Positions 26,764-36,935 of a stretch of 64,000 nucleotides of DNA are shown here, piece after piece. Source of the DNA: Pseudomonas abietaniphila. GTDB taxonomy: Bacteria > Pseudomonadota > Gammaproteobacteria > Pseudomonadales > Pseudomonadaceae. The notes under the pieces were generated by a model. The model worked only from the letters and a program-made list of their open reading frames with translations, made no database searches and was not told the origin of the DNA. The stretch lies in contig NZ_FNCO01000001.1 in NCBI RefSeq assembly GCF_900100795.1, positions 496,001-560,000 on the forward strand, given 5' to 3'. The number at the start of each line of letters is the position of its first letter. The stretch's first letter is position 1. Position numbers and translations under genes: made by a program.

Positions 26764-27369
26764 ATGCGTGCGTGGTTTTTAAGTGCTGGCCTGGGGTTGC
26801 TGCTGTTGTCTCAAGGAGCGATGGCAGGCACGGTGCTGATCGTTGGCGATAGTATCAGCGCGGCTTTCGGCCTGGATACCCGTCTAGGCTGGGTCTCTTT
26901 GCTGGAGCAGCGCCTGGCGGAGCAGGGGTACAAGGACAAAGTGGTCAACGCGTCGATCAGCGGCGACACCAGCGCAGGCGGGCAGGCGCGGCTTCCGGCG
27001 CTGCTTGCAGCCCACAAACCGGATCTCGTGATCCTGGAGCTGGGCGGTAACGATGGGTTACGCGGCCAGCCTCCTGCACAATTGCAACAAAATCTTGCGT
27101 CGATGATCGACAGCTCACGCGCAGCCGGGGCCAAGGTGTTGCTGCTGGGCATGCAGATTCCACCGAACTACGGGGCGCGTTACACGACGGCGTTCAAGGA
27201 GGTCTACAGCAACCTGGCCGCTGAGAAGAAGGTCGCGCTGGTGCCGTTCATGCTGGAGGGCGTTGGCGGCGTTCCCGAGTACACCCAGGCGGACGGCCTG
27301 CACCCGGCGGCGAATGCGCAAGGTCGGTTATTGGAGAATGTCTGGCCGGTGTTGAAGCCGTTGCTTTAG
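26764..27369 (+). CDS. tesA: Periplasmic GDSL esterase / acyl-CoA thioesterase I TesA
   Basis: 201-residue secreted SGNH hydrolase (thioesterase I / lysophospholipase L1 / arylesterase). Signal peptide 1-21 (AMAG). Block I VGDSIS with Ser30, block II SGDTSAGG (Gly), block III GGND with Asn96, block V DGLH with Asp177 and His180: all four SGNH blocks intact. GGAGA lies 4-8 bases before the ATG. Divergent from ybbA and ybbP. Confidence 0.93.
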   Translation: MRAWFLSAGLGLLLLSQGAMAGTVLIVGDSISAAFGLDTRLGWVSLLEQRLAEQGYKDKVVNASISGDTSAGGQARLPALLAAHKPDLVILELGGNDGLRGQPPAQLQQNLASMIDSSRAAGAKVLLLGMQIPPNYGARYTTAFKEVYSNLAAEKKVALVPFMLEGVGGVPEYTQADGLHPAANAQGRLLENVWPVLKPLL

Positions 27370-27434
27370 GGGGTGGCTTGAGGGTTTGGCTCAAGGGTTT
27401 GGCTGGGGATGATTACTTTGATGCCCTGTCGGGC

Positions 27435-27608
27435 CTGGTCGCCAGCAAGCCGGCTCCTACATCTGCTTTAACGTGCCATGGCCTGATGGATCGAGTTGTC
27501 GGTCTTTGAGTCCGCTTAAGATGGGTTTGGGCACCACAGAGCGGGCACGGCGATCTTTCAGGCTGCTGCACGTTGCAGAACATGTAGGCGCCGGCTTGCT
27601 GGCGAACA
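27435..27608. repeat. REP-type inverted pair, long spacer
   Basis: GGTCGCCAGCAAGCCGGCTC at 27437 onward (arm 27435-27461, ending CTACA) and TGTAGGCGCCGGCTTGCTGG at 27583 onward are inverted copies of a third REP variant. The 121-base spacer is longer than in the other doublets. This fills most of the 331-base gap between tesA and the next gene. Confidence 0.75.
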
Positions 27609-27700
27609 GGGCTGAAGGGCTTGAGCGTCACAATCTCAAGCCGACCCTTTTCCAAAACAAGGCTTTCGGCTAATGTGGCGCCCCCGAACTGGAGCCCCTC

Positions 27701-27997
27701 ATGCCGCGCCGTCCCGCCTGGTCCCTTTATGCCTATCAACTGATCGAGCCCGATGAGCAGCTCGACCTGTTCGCGTGCCAGGAAGTTCGAGTGCATCTGG
27801 CCGCCCGGCAACTGGAACTGGCCGGTTCTGCCGACCGTACTTTGTGCGGAAGCCTGCTGCCTGCACAGCCGCGTTGGTCCAGCGTTGAGCAGGCCATTTA
27901 CCAGGATGAGCGTCTGTGCCCGTTGTGCCGGGCGATCATCGACGCACAGCGCCGCGGATGGAATCCCATCTGGCCTGAACTGGACACCGGCGAGTAA
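27701..27997 (+). CDS. Conserved-looking small hypothetical protein with CPLC motif
   Basis: 98-residue soluble protein starting MPRRPAWSLYAYQL after GGAG. It contains C-G then a CPLCRAII pair near residue 78-85, reminiscent of a zinc or redox site, but with one CxxC only. I do not recognise a family. Coding is supported by the ribosome site, its fit between tesA and the transpeptidase gene and normal codon use. Confidence 0.65.
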   Translation: MPRRPAWSLYAYQLIEPDEQLDLFACQEVRVHLAARQLELAGSADRTLCGSLLPAQPRWSSVEQAIYQDERLCPLCRAIIDAQRRGWNPIWPELDTGE

Positions 27998-28081
27998 GCG
28001 GTCGCGCCTACTCCCGAAGGCCCTTGGGTGCGTGTACAATCGCCCTCATTAAAGCCTCCCGTTTACCCAAGGATTCCCCGG

Positions 28082-29050
28082 ATGTTGTCGCGCATTCCAG
28101 CTTTCGCCCGCTGTCTGTCGCTTGCTGCACTGTGTGCGGCCGGCCCTGTCTCCGCTCTGGAGTTTCCGTTGCCGCCACCCGGCGAAGACATCATCGGCGC
28201 GGTCCAGACCGTAACAGCCAAGTACGAAGACACCTTCGCCGACCTCGCCACAAAGTACGACCTGGGCTATCTGGAAATGATCGCGGCCAACCCCGGCGTC
28301 GACGCCTGGCTGCCGGGCGCCGGGACGCAGGTCATTCTGCCGACCCGCTTCATTCTGCCGCCGGGTCCGCGTGAAGGGATCGTCATCAACCTCGCCGAGT
28401 ACCGGTTGTACTACTACCCGAAAGGCCAGAATGTGGTGTACACCTTCCCGCTGGGTATTGGTCGTGAAGGCTGGGGTTCGCCGGTGTCCACCACCAAGGT
28501 GACCGCCAAGACACCCAACCCGACATGGACGCCGCCGGCGTCGGTCAAGGCCGAACATGCCGCCGATGGCGACATCCTGCCCAACGTGGTGCCGGCAGGG
28601 CCGGATAACCCGCTCGGGCCCTTCAAGTTCGGTCTGGGCCTGCCGGGTTACCTGATCCACGGCTCGAATAAAAAATTCGGGATCGGCATGCGCACCAGCC
28701 ACGGCTGCTTCCGCATGTACAACAACAATGTGCTGGAAATGGCGGACATGGTTCCGGTCGGCACGACCGTGCGCATCATGAACGAGCCCTACAAGTTCGG
28801 CATCAGCGGTGGCAAGGTTTACCTCGAAGCGCACACGCCGCTGGATGAGAGCGGCAACCCGTCGGTGGTCGACAAGCACACGGCTGTCATCAACGCGCTG
28901 CTCAAGCGTGAAGACCTGGCCAACAACCTGCGGATCAACTGGGATGAAGTACGTGATGTGGTCGCTGCCGAAGACGGCATGCCGGTAGAGATCGCGGTGC
29001 CAGGAACGGCGGCTCCGGCCGTTAACAACACGCCGGTCACGCTGCAGTAA
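28082..29050 (+). CDS. Periplasmic L,D-transpeptidase (YkuD)
   Basis: 322-residue secreted enzyme. Signal peptide 1-25 (ending VSALE), LysM-like segment (about 38-90; YEDTFADLATKYDLGYLEM), then a YkuD catalytic domain (about 98-230) with IHGSN and the active-site SHGCFRM. This ErfK/YbiS/YcfS class cross-links peptidoglycan or attaches Braun-type lipoprotein to it. AAGGA precedes the ATG at 28082. The convergent neighbour is oprI, whose C-terminal Lys is the expected attachment point. Confidence 0.92.
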   Translation: MLSRIPAFARCLSLAALCAAGPVSALEFPLPPPGEDIIGAVQTVTAKYEDTFADLATKYDLGYLEMIAANPGVDAWLPGAGTQVILPTRFILPPGPREGIVINLAEYRLYYYPKGQNVVYTFPLGIGREGWGSPVSTTKVTAKTPNPTWTPPASVKAEHAADGDILPNVVPAGPDNPLGPFKFGLGLPGYLIHGSNKKFGIGMRTSHGCFRMYNNNVLEMADMVPVGTTVRIMNEPYKFGISGGKVYLEAHTPLDESGNPSVVDKHTAVINALLKREDLANNLRINWDEVRDVVAAEDGMPVEIAVPGTAAPAVNNTPVTLQ

Positions 29051-29191
29051 CCGCAACTGCCTGACCTGACGCTGATACCCGTTCACCACGCTCTGCGACG
29101 CAGGGCAGGGTGAATGGGTTTTTTATTGCCTGAAGACCGTGCCGTGAAACGGTTTCGCAAGCGTCCCGGGTAAGGAAATCAGGCAACAAAA

Positions 29192-29217
29192 AAGCCGATC
29201 CGAAACCGGATCGGCTT
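29192..29217 (-). terminator. Factor-independent terminator of oprI
   Basis: Perfect 11-base stem AAGCCGATCCG / CGGATCGGCTT around a 4-base loop, followed on the minus strand by six T. It sits 22 bases after the oprI stop. On the plus strand no T-run follows, so it serves oprI mainly. Confidence 0.9.
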
Positions 29218-29238
29218 ATCAATAATCCCGAGGGATTA

Positions 29239-29490
29239 TTACTTGCGGCTTGCCTTGTCCAACATGCGCAGAGCGCGCTCGTTGGCTTCGTCAGCAGTCT
29301 GCTGAGCTTTCTGAGCAGCAGCCAGAGCTTCATCAGCCTTGCGATAGGCTTCATCAGCACGAGCTTGCGAACGAGCAGCTGCGTCTTCAGTTGCAGTCAG
29401 ACGAGCTTCGGTTTCTTTGGAGGCGCTGCTGCAACCGGTAGCCAGAACTGCGGCCAGGGCCAGAGCAGAGAATTTCAGAACGTTGTTCAT
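29239..29490 (-). CDS. oprI: Major outer-membrane lipoprotein OprI (Lpp-type)
   Basis: 83-residue murein lipoprotein. Lipobox ATGC with Cys20, then an Ala-rich heptad coiled coil (about 25-78; [18 protein letters not shown]) and a C-terminal ASRK whose Lys can be linked to peptidoglycan. AAGGGGAA precedes the ATG. A strong terminator follows. Highly expressed in pseudomonads; one of the clearest genus markers in the window. Confidence 0.97.
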   Translation of the reverse strand: MNNVLKFSALALAAVLATGCSSASKETEARLTATEDAAARSQARADEAYRKADEALAAAQKAQQTADEANERALRMLDKASRK

Positions 29491-29557
29491 CGTGTTCCCC
29501 TTAAAGGACTTCTATCAAATTAATCATCTCTCGAAAATGAGAAAATGACCGGCGTAC

Positions 29558-29585
29558 ATACTACCCATTGTTTGTAGTAAGTAAA
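29558..29585 (-). promoter_or_regulatory. Candidate sigma70 promoter of oprI
   Basis: On the minus strand TTTACT (29580-29585), 16-base spacer, TAGTAT (29558-29563), about 70 bases before the oprI start. Placement and AT-richness fit a strong housekeeping promoter; not an exact consensus. The remaining part of the 703-base gap 29491-30193 shows no supportable gene. Confidence 0.45.
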
Positions 29586-30193
29586 CGGACTAAGCGCAAG
29601 AACCGCATAAAATTCTTTGCTTTGAAAGTGTTCCGCGCACTTCTTCACGCTTTTTGTCTGGAAAAAACGCAGCCCTTTCAGGCGAATACACCTGCCAGTG
29701 GGGCGGCCGTGGACGGTTGACCCTGCGTGCGTCAATAACGTGACCAGGGTCAATCATCGGGACGCTGGCCCCGGCCAAGCTACGCTGAACCGCGTTACAG
29801 CCTTTTTTTGTATAGACGATGATCGGCGATGATGCTTGTTCTTTGGTGCTCAAAGTGACTTTGCCCAACCATTGACGTCTCAATGGACATTACCCGGCGA
29901 CGTCAGGTTCCATCGTGCTGTCCAGTCAGATGTGCGGCAGTGCATTTTCCTGTTGATTCACTTGAGCGGATTCGATAATGGCGCCTACTATTTGCAGGTG
30001 CTCTTTGTTTGAGAACAGCCAGGCTCTTCTCGGTGTCCAAATCAGGCACAGGGTGGCGTAGAAGGCAGTATTGCGCGCACAGGCCCGAAAGCGGTCGGCG
30101 CGCGGTGGTTTTCATACTTGCCTGTAGAGGTTCCTTCGCCGGACAAAGATGGGTAAGGTAAGGGTCCAATTCCAAGACCCGCGAGGAGTAGTG

Positions 30194-30475
30194 ATGAGCG
30201 AGGCGTTGTCCATCCACCATGACCAGACCGGTCACCAGTTCGAGATCAACATCGACGGTCACCGAGCCTATCTGACGTACATGGACCTGGGGAAACAGAC
30301 CCTGGACATCTATCGTACGTTCGTTCCCAACGCGTTGCGGGGACGAGGCATTGCGGCGGCACTGACTGAGGTGGCGCTCGATTACGCAGAAAGTATGGGC
30401 TACACCGTCATTCCCTCGTGCTCTTACGTTGAGCGCTACATGGAGCGCAATCAGCGTCAGGCCGCCAAGATCTGA
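30194..30475 (+). CDS. Small GNAT-like N-acetyltransferase
   Basis: 93-residue protein of the minimal GCN5-related acetyltransferase group (YidJ/YjdJ-like). The acetyl-CoA-binding turn is visible as VPNALRGRGIAAALTEVALDYA, followed by VIPSCSYVERYM. Start at 30194 after GAGGAG. Substrate unknown. A palindromic terminator lies 34 bases past its stop, shared with the convergent DAHP synthase gene. Confidence 0.85.
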   Translation: MSEALSIHHDQTGHQFEINIDGHRAYLTYMDLGKQTLDIYRTFVPNALRGRGIAAALTEVALDYAESMGYTVIPSCSYVERYMERNQRQAAKI

Positions 30476-30509
30476 ACCGTGGATTGAAGCCGTAAATGTT
30501 GTCATGAAA

Positions 30510-30533
30510 AACGCCGAGCAATTGCTCGGCGTT
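30510..30533. terminator. Bidirectional terminator hairpin
   Basis: Perfect 24-base palindrome AACGCCGAGCAA / TTGCTCGGCGTT. On the minus strand it is followed by TTTC-rich DNA, on the plus strand by GTTGTTT. It separates two convergent genes. Confidence 0.75.
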
Positions 30534-30552
30534 GTTGTTTCCAGATTAGCGA

Positions 30553-31629
30553 TCAGTCGCGCTTGCGCTTGGGCAGCACGTCCTTGAGCTTGGCGTGCAT
30601 GCTGCGCAAGGTATTCTCGGTGCTTTCCCAGTCGATGCATGCATCGGTGATCGACACGCCGTATTGCAGATCGGCGAGGTCTTTAGGGATGGCTTGAGCG
30701 CCCCATTTCAGATGGCTTTCGACCATCAGGCCGATGATCGACTCGTTGCCTTCCAGGATCTGGTTGGCGACGTTTTCCATGACCAGTGGCTGCAGCGCCG
30801 GATCCTTGTTGGAGTTGGCGTGGCTGCAATCGACCATGATGTTCGGTTTGACCTTCGCCTTGTTCAGCGCCTGTTCGCAGAGTGCGACACTGACCGAGTC
30901 GTAGTTCGGCTTGCCGTTGCCACCGCGCAGCACCACATGACCGTAGGCGTTGCCTTTGGTGGTGACGATGGAGACACCCCCTTCCTGGTTGATACCCAGG
31001 AAACGGTGCGGGCTAGACACCGACTGCAGGGCGTTGATGGCAACCGTCAGGCCACCGTCGGTGCCGTTCTTGAAGCCGACGGCCGAAGACAGGCCGGACG
31101 CCATTTCACGGTGAGTCTGGGATTCGGTGGTGCGTGCGCCAATGGCCGACCAGCTGATCAGGTCCTGCAGGTACTGCGGCGAGATCGGATCAAGGGCTTC
31201 GGTCGCGGTGGGCAGGCCTTTCTCGGCCAGATCCAGCAGCAGTTGGCGACCGATGTGCAAACCGTCCTGAATCTTGAAAGAGTCATCCAGGTACGGGTCG
31301 TTGATCAGGCCTTTCCAGCCGACGGTGGTTCGCGGTTTTTCGAAGTAGACACGCATGACCAGGTACAGGGTGTCGGACACTTCCGCCGCCAAAGCTTTCA
31401 GGCGCTCGGCGTATTCGTGAGCAGCCTTGATGTCATGGATCGAGCACGGCCCGATCACGATGAACAGGCGGTGGTCCTTGCCATCAAGAATGTTGCGGAT
31501 CACTTCGCGACCCTTGCTCACGGTGGCCTGGGCGGCAGCGGTGAGGGGGATTTCGCGCTTGAGCTGATCCGGAGTGATCAGTGTCTCGTTGGAGGCAACG
31601 TTGAGGTCGTCAATCGGTAAATCAGCCAT
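30553..31629 (-). CDS. DAHP synthase (3-deoxy-7-phosphoheptulonate synthase, type I)
   Basis: 358-residue first enzyme of the shikimate pathway, joining PEP and erythrose 4-phosphate. AroF/G/H-type family blocks: IGPCSIHD near 67-74, RVYFEKPRTT, NDPYLDDSF, ARTTESQTHREMASGLS, VVLRGG, and metal-site DCSHANSNKDP. Start chosen at 31629 (MADLPIDDLN, the usual pseudomonad start); ATG at 31641 is possible. Which amino acid inhibits it cannot be told. Adjacent genes do not share its pathway. Confidence 0.93.
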   Translation of the reverse strand: MADLPIDDLNVASNETLITPDQLKREIPLTAAAQATVSKGREVIRNILDGKDHRLFIVIGPCSIHDIKAAHEYAERLKALAAEVSDTLYLVMRVYFEKPRTTVGWKGLINDPYLDDSFKIQDGLHIGRQLLLDLAEKGLPTATEALDPISPQYLQDLISWSAIGARTTESQTHREMASGLSSAVGFKNGTDGGLTVAINALQSVSSPHRFLGINQEGGVSIVTTKGNAYGHVVLRGGNGKPNYDSVSVALCEQALNKAKVKPNIMVDCSHANSNKDPALQPLVMENVANQILEGNESIIGLMVESHLKWGAQAIPKDLADLQYGVSITDACIDWESTENTLRSMHAKLKDVLPKRKRD

Positions 31630-31885
31630 CGTGTTACTCATCAGGTCACGGATGCTGGCCGCCAACGTCCCCGTGCGGCGGAGCCGAGCATTATTAAGCG
31701 CAACGGGGGAGCCGAACCTTAGCGCGTTCGCCGGTACTTCGACAATGGGTAAACGTGGCTTTCCTCCTGCAGGCGCGGGATTGTCGAGCACATTTGTCCG
31801 CAGGCGGAGCCGACAGGGCGCCTGATGTGGGTAAACTGCGCCCTGTGGACCGACAGCGCACGAGGCGCACCCTGGAGAGATCGGC

Positions 31886-32221
31886 GTGGACCAACTGCAA
31901 CTGACGGATTTTGACCTCGATCAGCAACTGCTGGCGTTACCTGGCGTCTCGCTGCTTATATTCACCAGCGTGGGTTGCTCCAGTTGCCGCTGGGCCCGGC
32001 ATCACCTGCCGGAGCAATCGTTGCCGGTCGACCGGCTGTGCTGGATCGATGCCGAGGAGAACGGTGGTGCGGTGCAACGCTACGGCGTATTCCACCTGCC
32101 TTCGCTGTTCGTCATTCGCGACGGAGAATTTTACGGCGCGTTACGCAGCAAAATGTCCTTTGAAGCCATTGCTGTCGGCCTGGAGCAGGCCTTGGCGCGC
32201 GCGCCTGACGAGTTACCTTGA
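31886..32221 (+). CDS. Thioredoxin-like protein
   Basis: 111-residue cytoplasmic thioredoxin-fold protein. A CSSC redox motif (residues 31-34) follows the first strand LLIFTSVG, and a cis-Pro strand appears in YGVFHLPSLFVIRDGEF. The start is GTG, with GGAGAG about 8 bases upstream. Ends 11 bases before the ketopantoate reductase-like gene, so the two are likely cotranscribed. Partner proteins unknown. Confidence 0.82.
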   Translation: MDQLQLTDFDLDQQLLALPGVSLLIFTSVGCSSCRWARHHLPEQSLPVDRLCWIDAEENGGAVQRYGVFHLPSLFVIRDGEFYGALRSKMSFEAIAVGLEQALARAPDELP

Positions 32222-32232
32222 ACGGGGGAAGC

Positions 32233-33195
32233 ATGAGCGAAATCATTAAAAAGCCTCGCGTGGGCATCATTGGCACCGGCGCCATCGGCGGTTTTTACGG
32301 CCTGATGCTAGCCCGGGCCGGCTATGACGTGCATTTTCTGCTGCGCAGTGAATTCAGCGCGGTGTCGCAGAACGGTTTACGCGTGGACAGCCAGGTGCAC
32401 GGTGCGTTGAGCCTGGAGTCGGTTCAGGCGTATGCCTCAGCCGACGATATGCCCGCCTGTGACTGGCTGTTGGTGGGCGCAAAGACCACCGGCAATAACG
32501 GTGTCGCGCCGGCAATCATTCAGGCCGCCGCGCCAAACGCCAAGGTGTTGATGCTGCAAAACGGCCTGGGCGTCGAGGACGACCTGCGCGCCGTGTTGCC
32601 CGACTCGCTGCATCTGCTCGGCGGACTCTGCTTCATTTGCGTACACCGCACCGGTCCCGGTCAGATCGCACACCAGGCGTTCGGCGCCGTGAACATTGGA
32701 TACCACAGCGGGCCCGCAGCCGAAGGTGCAACTCGTCAGAACATTGTCGAAGAGGGGGCTGCGCTGTTCCACACGGCCGGTATCGAATCGGTGGCAATGG
32801 ACAACCTCGACAGGGCGCGCTGGCAGAAGCTGGTGTGGAACGTGCCTTACAACGGGCTATCAGTGCTGCTCAATGCCAGCACCACGCCGCTGATGGCAGA
32901 CCCGGACAGCCGCGAATTGATTCAAGGTCTGATGGCCGAGGTGGTGCAGGGCGCTGAAGCCTGCGGCCATACCCTGCCGGAAGGGTACGCGGAGCAACTC
33001 TTCAAGGTTACCGGGCACATGCCGGATTATCGCCCGAGCATGCACCACGATTTCGTCGAACACCGCCCGCTGGAGTTGGAAGCGATTTACGCAAAACCAC
33101 TGGCAGCCGCGCTGGCGGCGGGCTGTGACATGCCGAAGATTCGGGCGTTGTACCACGCGCTGGCCTTCATTGATCGCAGTCGCCGTGGAGGCTAG
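32233..33195 (+). CDS. Putative 2-dehydropantoate 2-reductase (PanE/ApbA family)
   Basis: 320-residue NADPH-dependent ketopantoate reductase family member. Rossmann motif GIIGTGAIGGFYG (about 13-25), central LVGAKTTGNN and LMLQNGLG with the conserved Asn, C-terminal helical domain with KLVWNVPYNGL. Start at ATG 32233 after GGGGGAAG. Family members with this outlook are often duplicates of panE acting on other 2-keto acids, so pantothenate synthesis is not certain. Confidence 0.82.
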   Translation: MSEIIKKPRVGIIGTGAIGGFYGLMLARAGYDVHFLLRSEFSAVSQNGLRVDSQVHGALSLESVQAYASADDMPACDWLLVGAKTTGNNGVAPAIIQAAAPNAKVLMLQNGLGVEDDLRAVLPDSLHLLGGLCFICVHRTGPGQIAHQAFGAVNIGYHSGPAAEGATRQNIVEEGAALFHTAGIESVAMDNLDRARWQKLVWNVPYNGLSVLLNASTTPLMADPDSRELIQGLMAEVVQGAEACGHTLPEGYAEQLFKVTGHMPDYRPSMHHDFVEHRPLELEAIYAKPLAAALAAGCDMPKIRALYHALAFIDRSRRGG

Positions 33196-33260
33196 AGGCA
33201 ATCTTTCTGTAATCGCGCGCTCTGTCGGCGCGCGAGCTCATTGAATTGACGGAGTAGCCG

Positions 33261-34181
33261 ATGGCCAACGATCTGACCATGAAAACTGCAGGCGGCAAGC
33301 TGGTTCTGGCGATCTCTTCGCGCGCGTTGTTCGACCTGCGGGAAAGTCATGCGATCTACATGACAGACGGGGTTGCCGCGTATCGCCAGTACCAGATCGA
33401 TCATGAAGATGAAGTGCTGGAGCCCGGCGATGCCTTTCTGCTGGTGGAAAAGCTGCTGAGCCTCAATGCCAGTCTCAGTCAGTCCCGCGTGGAGGTCATT
33501 CTGGTGTCACGCAACAGTGCGGACACCGGCCTGCGTGTCTTCAATTCGATTCAGCATTACGGTCTGGACATCTCCCGAGCGGCGTTCGTCGGAGGGCGCA
33601 GTCCGTTTCCGTACCTCGCGGCCTTTGGCAGCCACCTGTTTCTGTCCACTCACGCGGAGGATGTGCGCAGCGCGCTGGACGCGGGGTTTGCGGCGGCAAC
33701 GATTCTCTCCGGTGGTGCCCGGCGCGCCGCCAGTGCCGAGTTGCGCATTGCTTTCGACGGCGATGCCGTGCTGTTTTCCGACGAGTCCGAACGGGTTTAT
33801 CAATCCGGTGGGCTCGAGGCCTTTCAGGCCAGCGAACGGGAAGCCGCGCGTCAGCCGTTGCCAGGCGGCCCTTTCAAGCCCTTCCTTGCCGCGTTGAACC
33901 TGCTGCAGCGCGAGTTTCCCGAAGAGTCATGCCCCATTCGCACGGCGTTGGTCACCGCGCGTTCTGCGCCCGCTCACGAGCGTGTTATCCGCACGCTACG
34001 GGAGTGGGACATCCGACTGGATGAGTCGCTGTTCCTGGGCGGGCTGGAAAAATCGGCCTTCCTCGAAGCCTTCGCGGCCGACGTGTTTTTCGACGATCAA
34101 CCCGGGCATTGCGAGAAAGCGCGCGAAGTGGTCGCCACCGGGCATGTTCCGCATGGCATCAGCAATGAGCTAAAACCGTGA
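33261..34181 (+). CDS. 5'-nucleotidase family protein
   Basis: 306-residue protein matching the cytosolic 5'-nucleotidase family known from animal NT5C1-type enzymes and bacteria. Family-like strings: LAISSRALFDL, EVILVSRNSADTGLRVFNSI, RAAFVGGRSPFPYL, AFDGDAVLFSDESERV and a final VFFDDQPGHCE. The aspartates in AFDGDAVLF are the likely HAD-like catalytic pair. It should hydrolyse nucleoside 5'-monophosphates. GGAG precedes the ATG. Confidence 0.85.
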   Translation: MANDLTMKTAGGKLVLAISSRALFDLRESHAIYMTDGVAAYRQYQIDHEDEVLEPGDAFLLVEKLLSLNASLSQSRVEVILVSRNSADTGLRVFNSIQHYGLDISRAAFVGGRSPFPYLAAFGSHLFLSTHAEDVRSALDAGFAAATILSGGARRAASAELRIAFDGDAVLFSDESERVYQSGGLEAFQASEREAARQPLPGGPFKPFLAALNLLQREFPEESCPIRTALVTARSAPAHERVIRTLREWDIRLDESLFLGGLEKSAFLEAFAADVFFDDQPGHCEKAREVVATGHVPHGISNELKP

Positions 34182-34276
34182 ACCTTTAGACCGGAAAGCT
34201 GTATCAAACCCGCCGATTCGCGTGTGCGCTGCTACGCTCAATGGTGACTCCGCCTTCATGGCTGCCGGGAGGTCAC

Positions 34277-34771
34277 ATGATTCGCTCGATGCTGTATGCC
34301 ACGGACCTTGGTCTTTATGCGCCCTACGTCCTGCAGCATGCGCTGGCGCTGGCCAAAACGTTCAATGCCGAGCTTCACGTGGTCCATGTCGTCGAGCCTA
34401 TGGGGCTGTTTGCGGAATCCGTGCTGCAAAGTTATCTGGCCGAGGACGTGCTCAGAGAGTTGCACAGCGAAGGCGTGAATACGGTCATCGAAGGTATCGA
34501 GCTGAGGGTGCTCGCCAGCTTTCGTGATGAGCTTGGCGAGAATCACCAGGACCTTGAGCTGATCCGCAGCGTACGCGTCGTTCAGGGCGATCCCTCCAAC
34601 GTGATCCTCGATCAGGCCCAGAGGCTTGAAGTCGATCTGCTGGTGGTCGGCAGTCACAGCCACGGTGCCGAGGGGGATACACCGATCGGACGAACTGCAG
34701 CGAGGGTGTTACAGCTTTCCGAGGTGCCGGTGTACATGGTGCCAATGGTGCAGAACCGTTCCAATGTGTGA
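34277..34771 (+). CDS. Universal stress protein (UspA family)
   Basis: 164-residue single-domain Usp. N-terminal strand MIRSMLYATDLG, HVVHVVEP, and the nucleotide-binding end DLLVVGSHSHGAEGDTPIGRTAARVLQLSEVPVYMVP, close to the ATP-binding consensus G-2x-G-9x-G(S/T). Start at 34277 after GGGAGG. Monocistronic, upstream of cysB. Confidence 0.85.
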   Translation: MIRSMLYATDLGLYAPYVLQHALALAKTFNAELHVVHVVEPMGLFAESVLQSYLAEDVLRELHSEGVNTVIEGIELRVLASFRDELGENHQDLELIRSVRVVQGDPSNVILDQAQRLEVDLLVVGSHSHGAEGDTPIGRTAARVLQLSEVPVYMVPMVQNRSNV

Positions 34772-34916
34772 GCGTAAAAGGTGGAAACGCAGGGGGCGTG
34801 AAAAAAAGCAGCGTGCCATTACCGCTTAAAAGTGATAAAAAGTTCTATCTTTGCCTTCCAGACCATTAATCCAGTTATATACCGTCGCTGATGCCTGCGG
34901 CGTCTTCCGGCTTTGA

Positions 34917-35900
<984 letters not shown>

Positions 35901-35912
35901 CAGGCATTAATG

Positions 35913-35999
35913 TGTAGGGGCGCGCTTGCCCGCGGTTTGTCAGCCACGGTATTGGATCTGTGGCTGAGATAACGCAATCGCGGGCCAGCACGCGTCTAC
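35913..35999. repeat. Degenerate REP doublet
   Basis: TGTAGGGGCGCGCTTGCCCG (left) and CGCGGGCCAGCACGCGTCTAC (right) form imperfect inverted arms of the GTAGGAGCGCGCTTGCCCGCG variant, with an inner stem TCAGCCAC / GTGGCTGA. Located between convergent cysB and cysH. Confidence 0.7.
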
Positions 36000-36012
36000 G
36001 GTTCGGCGGTCA

Positions 36013-36747
36013 TCAAGCTTTGGTGATCAAATTCCCCGAATGCAGCCCGCATTCCTTCTGCGTTGCCTCTTCCCACCACCAACGACCTTCACGCTCGTGC
36101 TGATTCGGCAGCACCGGGCGTGTGCAAGGCTCGCAGCCAATGCTGATGAAACCGCGCTCATGCAAACTGTTGTAAGGCAGTTCGAGCATGCGGATGTAAT
36201 TCCAGACGTCCTCGCTGCTCATCTGCGCCAGTGGGTTGAATTTGTACAGCGGGCGCTCTGGCGTCGAAAACGCGCTATCGATTTCGACCACGGCCACGCT
36301 GTTGCGGGTGCTCGGGCTCTGGTCACGACGCTGGCCGGTTGCCCAGGCCTTCACGTCAGTCAGCTTGCGGCGCAGCGGTTCAATCTTGCGCACGCCGCAG
36401 CATTCACCATGGCCGTCCTTGTAAAAGCTGAACAGCCCCTTTTCCTTGACGAAAGGCTCAAGCGTTTCACGGTCAGGTGACACGATATCGATGGCGATCT
36501 TGTATTGCTCGCGGACCTGATCGATGAAGCGATAGGTTTCGGGGTGCAGGCGGCCGGTGTCGAGGCTGAAGACCTTGACGTTCTTGTTGATCTTCCAGGC
36601 CATGTCCACCAGCACCACGTCTTCCGCGCCGCTGAAGGAAATCCACAGCTCATCGCCGAAGTGCTGGAAGGCGAACTTCAAAATGTCCTGGGCGGACTTG
36701 TTAGCGTAGGTCGCTGCAATCTCGGCGACGTCGAAGGGATGGCTCAT
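36013..36747 (-). CDS. cysH: Adenylyl-sulfate (APS/PAPS) reductase CysH, 4Fe-4S type
   Basis: 244-residue reductase that makes sulfite from activated sulfate using thioredoxin. PP-loop [13 protein letters not shown] near 36-48. Four cluster cysteines are present: CC at 116-117 and CEPC at 205-208, which marks the 4Fe-4S APS-reducing type found in pseudomonads; catalytic Cys233 lies in KECGLH. Start at 36747 after TTAGGAAG. Probably under CysB control. Confidence 0.93.
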   Translation of the reverse strand: MSHPFDVAEIAATYANKSAQDILKFAFQHFGDELWISFSGAEDVVLVDMAWKINKNVKVFSLDTGRLHPETYRFIDQVREQYKIAIDIVSPDRETLEPFVKEKGLFSFYKDGHGECCGVRKIEPLRRKLTDVKAWATGQRRDQSPSTRNSVAVVEIDSAFSTPERPLYKFNPLAQMSSEDVWNYIRMLELPYNSLHERGFISIGCEPCTRPVLPNQHEREGRWWWEEATQKECGLHSGNLITKA

Positions 36748-36935
36748 CAGGCGGCTTCCTAATCGGTGGCGGCGCGTAGGCGCTCTTAATGCGGCGCTTG
36801 AGCGCTCGTAGTGGCGCAGATGGTAACAAAAACCTTCGGCGATTTGCCTGAAACCTGAGTTTGCGCACTGCCCGTCGAGCTGGTTAGAGTGCTGCTTCCC
36901 TGACGTCGCATGACTGAACACACAAGGAGTGGTTT

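Noticed and set aside
29590..29883. 97-codon frame on the minus strand upstream of oprI
   Set aside because: No ribosome site, no recognisable family and placed over the likely oprI promoter region.
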